Below, one piece after another: positions 5,934-7,145 of a stretch of DNA of 7,145 bases (position 1 is its first letter; each line of letters starts with the position of its first letter). The position numbers and the translations under genes were made by a program. Below the pieces are notes generated by a model, which was given only the letters and a program-made list of their open reading frames with translations, made no database searches and was not told the DNA's origin. The DNA lies in NCBI GenBank assembly GCA_021802225.1, contig JAKAAS010000081.1, positions 1-7,145 on the forward strand, read 5' to 3'. The DNA comes from Bacillota bacterium (lineage in GTDB: Bacteria > Bacillota_E > Sulfobacillia > Sulfobacillales > Sulfobacillaceae).

Positions 5934-5939
5934 TATAAT
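5934..5939 (+). promoter_or_regulatory. Candidate -10 box (TATAAT) for the MFS transporter gene
   Basis: A perfect TATAAT lies 62 bases upstream of GTG 6002 on the plus strand in AT-rich sequence. No good -35 box is present 16-18 bases upstream (AGTGCT region), so the promoter may need an activator. Confidence 0.4.
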
Positions 5940-5985
5940 GCTATTAATGGTAGTTTGCCCGTAACGTATGGGTCGCTCTATTTAG

Positions 5986-5991
5986 AAGGGG
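5986..5991 (+). promoter_or_regulatory. Ribosome binding site for the GTG start of the MFS gene
   Basis: AAGGGG lies 10 bases before GTG 6002. An in-frame TAG at 5996-5998 closes the frame just upstream, so GTG 6002 is the furthest possible start. ATG 6029 is the next in-frame alternative but has no Shine-Dalgarno sequence. Confidence 0.6.
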
Positions 5992-6001
5992 ATGATAGCC
6001 G

Positions 6002-7145
6002 GTGAGACAGAAACTGGCGCGGACGGTGATGTCCCAGAGTTCGATCTTAATTTATCTTATTTTGATTCTGACATTCATGGCGAGGGCCAACTCATCCATG
6101 ATGCAGGCGAACAACCCGCTCTATGCGCATATCCTGGGCGCGCGACTGGCGGAGGTGGGACTGACTACATCGGTGTATGCCGTGGTGACGATGATTGTCC
6201 GGTTCGGCTACAGTGCGCGGGTGAATTTGCACCAGGTGCCGCGGGTGATGACGGTGGGTTTTGTGCTCCTCACCCTGTCGCTTGGCGGCGTGCTTGTCAG
6301 CCACACGTTTGTAGAGTTTCTGGTGGCCGTGGCGGTGGCTGGCGTGTCCACAGCTTTGATTATGCCCCATCTGCTCTCCCTTATGGGAGCGCTGTCGCCT
6401 GTCGACGAGCGCGAGAAAAATCTGAGTTACTACTCTCTGGCTCTCTCCACCAGCCTGGTGGCGGCCCCTGTCTTGGGGACTTTGGTGCTGACACATTTTG
6501 CGTTGGGCGGGATCTACGGCCTGCTCTTGGCGTTTTCTCTGATTGGTTTGGGCGTGATAGTGGCCAATTACGGGCGGTTGCGGGACAGGCTGGCGGCAGA
6601 TGCCAAAGCGCCGGCATTCCAGCTGCGGCGGGCGCTTTCGACCTTGGCTCATAATGGCACTTATACCAGAAGTTTTGCTGCGCTGTTTCTCTTCAATCTG
6701 TCATTTGCCGCCGCGATGTCTTATGGCGGGCTTGATATCAAGGACCGGTTCGGCCTGCCCTACAGTGGCGTTGAACTGGTTTTGACGAGTTTTTTTGTGG
6801 CGTCTCTTCTAGGGCGGCTGGTGGTGTCGCGGGCGGTGCGCAAGAAGAAACTGGAGCGCAAGGCGACCTGGATGTTCTGGTCTTTGGGAGTGGGGGGAAT
6901 CGGGCTGGGTCTCATGGGCTGGGCCCCTTCCCTCACGGTTTTTCTCGTCGGTTTCTGGCTTCTGGCATGGCCGCATGCTGTCCTGTTCCCGCTGGTATCC
7001 ATGCGCATAGCCAGCAGTGTGGAACGCCATCTGCTGGTAGCGGCGAATACCGTGGCGCAGTCGTCCTTCGACCTGTCAGGGACGTTTGGCCCGCTGCTGC
7101 TTGCTGTCATTATCAGCCGCGGCAATATTGGGTGGGGATTTTGGC
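6002..7145 (+). CDS. Major facilitator superfamily transporter; 3' end outside window
   Basis: From GTG 6002 the frame stays open to the right edge, giving 381 residues of a hydrophobic membrane protein; a full MFS carrier is about 400, so only the last segment seems missing. Eleven membrane segments can be placed at about 15-33, 52-72, 83-100, 103-127, 144-164, 170-188, 223-243, 258-276, 289-306, 311-334 and 345-371. The long basic loop at 189-222 (YGRLRDRL...) fits the cytoplasmic link between the two six-helix halves. NPLYAHILGARLAEVGL (38-54) resembles the start of many MFS_1 exporters, and SLVAAPVLG (151-159) resembles the Gly/Pro-rich fifth helix. The loop 2-3 signature (GxLxDRxGRR) is degenerate here, reading RFGYSARVNLHQVPR. 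Substrate and direction are unknown. It is divergent from the SQR-like operon and may share control with it. The competing frame from 5992 to 6654 lacks any membrane pattern and is a shadow. Confidence 0.85.
   Translation, partial: MRQKLARTVMSQSSILIYLILILTFMARANSSMMQANNPLYAHILGARLAEVGLTTSVYAVVTMIVRFGYSARVNLHQVPRVMTVGFVLLTLSLGGVLVSHTFVEFLVAVAVAGVSTALIMPHLLSLMGALSPVDEREKNLSYYSLALSTSLVAAPVLGTLVLTHFALGGIYGLLLAFSLIGLGVIVANYGRLRDRLAADAKAPAFQLRRALSTLAHNGTYTRSFAALFLFNLSFAAAMSYGGLDIKDRFGLPYSGVELVLTSFFVASLLGRLVVSRAVRKKKLERKATWMFWSLGVGGIGLGLMGWAPSLTVFLVGFWLLAWPHAVLFPLVSMRIASSVERHLLVAANTVAQSSFDLSGTFGPLLLAVIISRGNIGWGFW

Larger units (their letters stand above)
5686..6001. other. AT-rich divergent intergenic control region
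   Basis: This 316-base gap between the divergent SQR-like and MFS genes is clearly richer in A and T than the flanking coding sequence. It holds the candidate promoters of both genes, an imperfect inverted repeat at 5818-5842 and a direct repeat flanking a TATAAT box. I see no convincing small gene, tRNA or known riboswitch in it. Confidence 0.7.

Noticed and set aside
5992..6654. A 220-residue open frame starting at ATG 5992
   Set aside because: It is Gly/Cys/Asp-rich with no membrane pattern. It shadows the MFS gene in the neighbouring frame.
1..7145. CRISPR array, tRNA, rRNA, insertion sequence or prophage signature
   Set aside because: No regularly spaced repeats, transposase-like frames or recognisable RNA gene structures were seen on either strand.

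Overview
The window looks like chromosomal DNA of an aerobic, endospore-forming member of the Bacillota. The clearest taxonomic marker is an alpha/beta-type small acid-soluble spore protein (SASP) gene at 2816-3034. Strong AAGGAGG-type ribosome binding sites, GTG starts and a moderately GC-rich coding sequence fit a Bacillales- or Alicyclobacillaceae-like lineage, possibly thermophilic or sulfur-exposed. The exact genus cannot be read from the sequence.

Left part (1-2754, plus strand): a tight run of three genes reads as one transcription unit. It holds the end of a GT4 glycosyltransferase, a NodB-fold (polysaccharide-deacetylase-like) protein with an unusual C-terminal region, and a medium-chain dehydrogenase/reductase that keeps the structural zinc site but lacks the catalytic one. 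The first two genes overlap by ATGA and the third follows after 17 bases behind a perfect AGGAGG. A glycan-modifying role is likely for the first two; the dehydrogenase may only be a passenger. A 9-bp hairpin at 2772-2795 separates this unit from the convergent SASP gene.

Middle part (2816-5685, minus strand): reading leftwards from a divergent promoter region, a sulfide:quinone oxidoreductase-like flavoprotein (5685-4423) is followed 31 bases later by a long DUF1641-type helical protein (4391-3183) and a strong intrinsic terminator (3165-3131). The SASP gene follows as its own unit. The flavoprotein keeps two cysteines at the positions of the redox-active SQR pair, and the partner contains three copies of a helical repeat. 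Together they look like a peripheral membrane sulfide- or electron-oxidising module with a soluble accessory protein.

Right part (5686-7145): a visibly AT-rich 316-base divergent control region holds candidate promoters for both directions, an imperfect 25-base inverted repeat and a short direct repeat. It is followed by a major facilitator superfamily (MFS) transporter on the plus strand that starts at GTG 6002 and runs off the window after eleven predicted membrane segments. An alternative open frame from 5992 to 6654 is a shadow and should not be annotated.

The most interesting leads are the SQR/DUF1641 pair with its threefold internal repeat, a hairpin that could hide the SASP ribosome binding site only in read-through transcripts, the Cys/His-substituted SASP, and the uncharacterised C-terminal region of the deacetylase-like protein.
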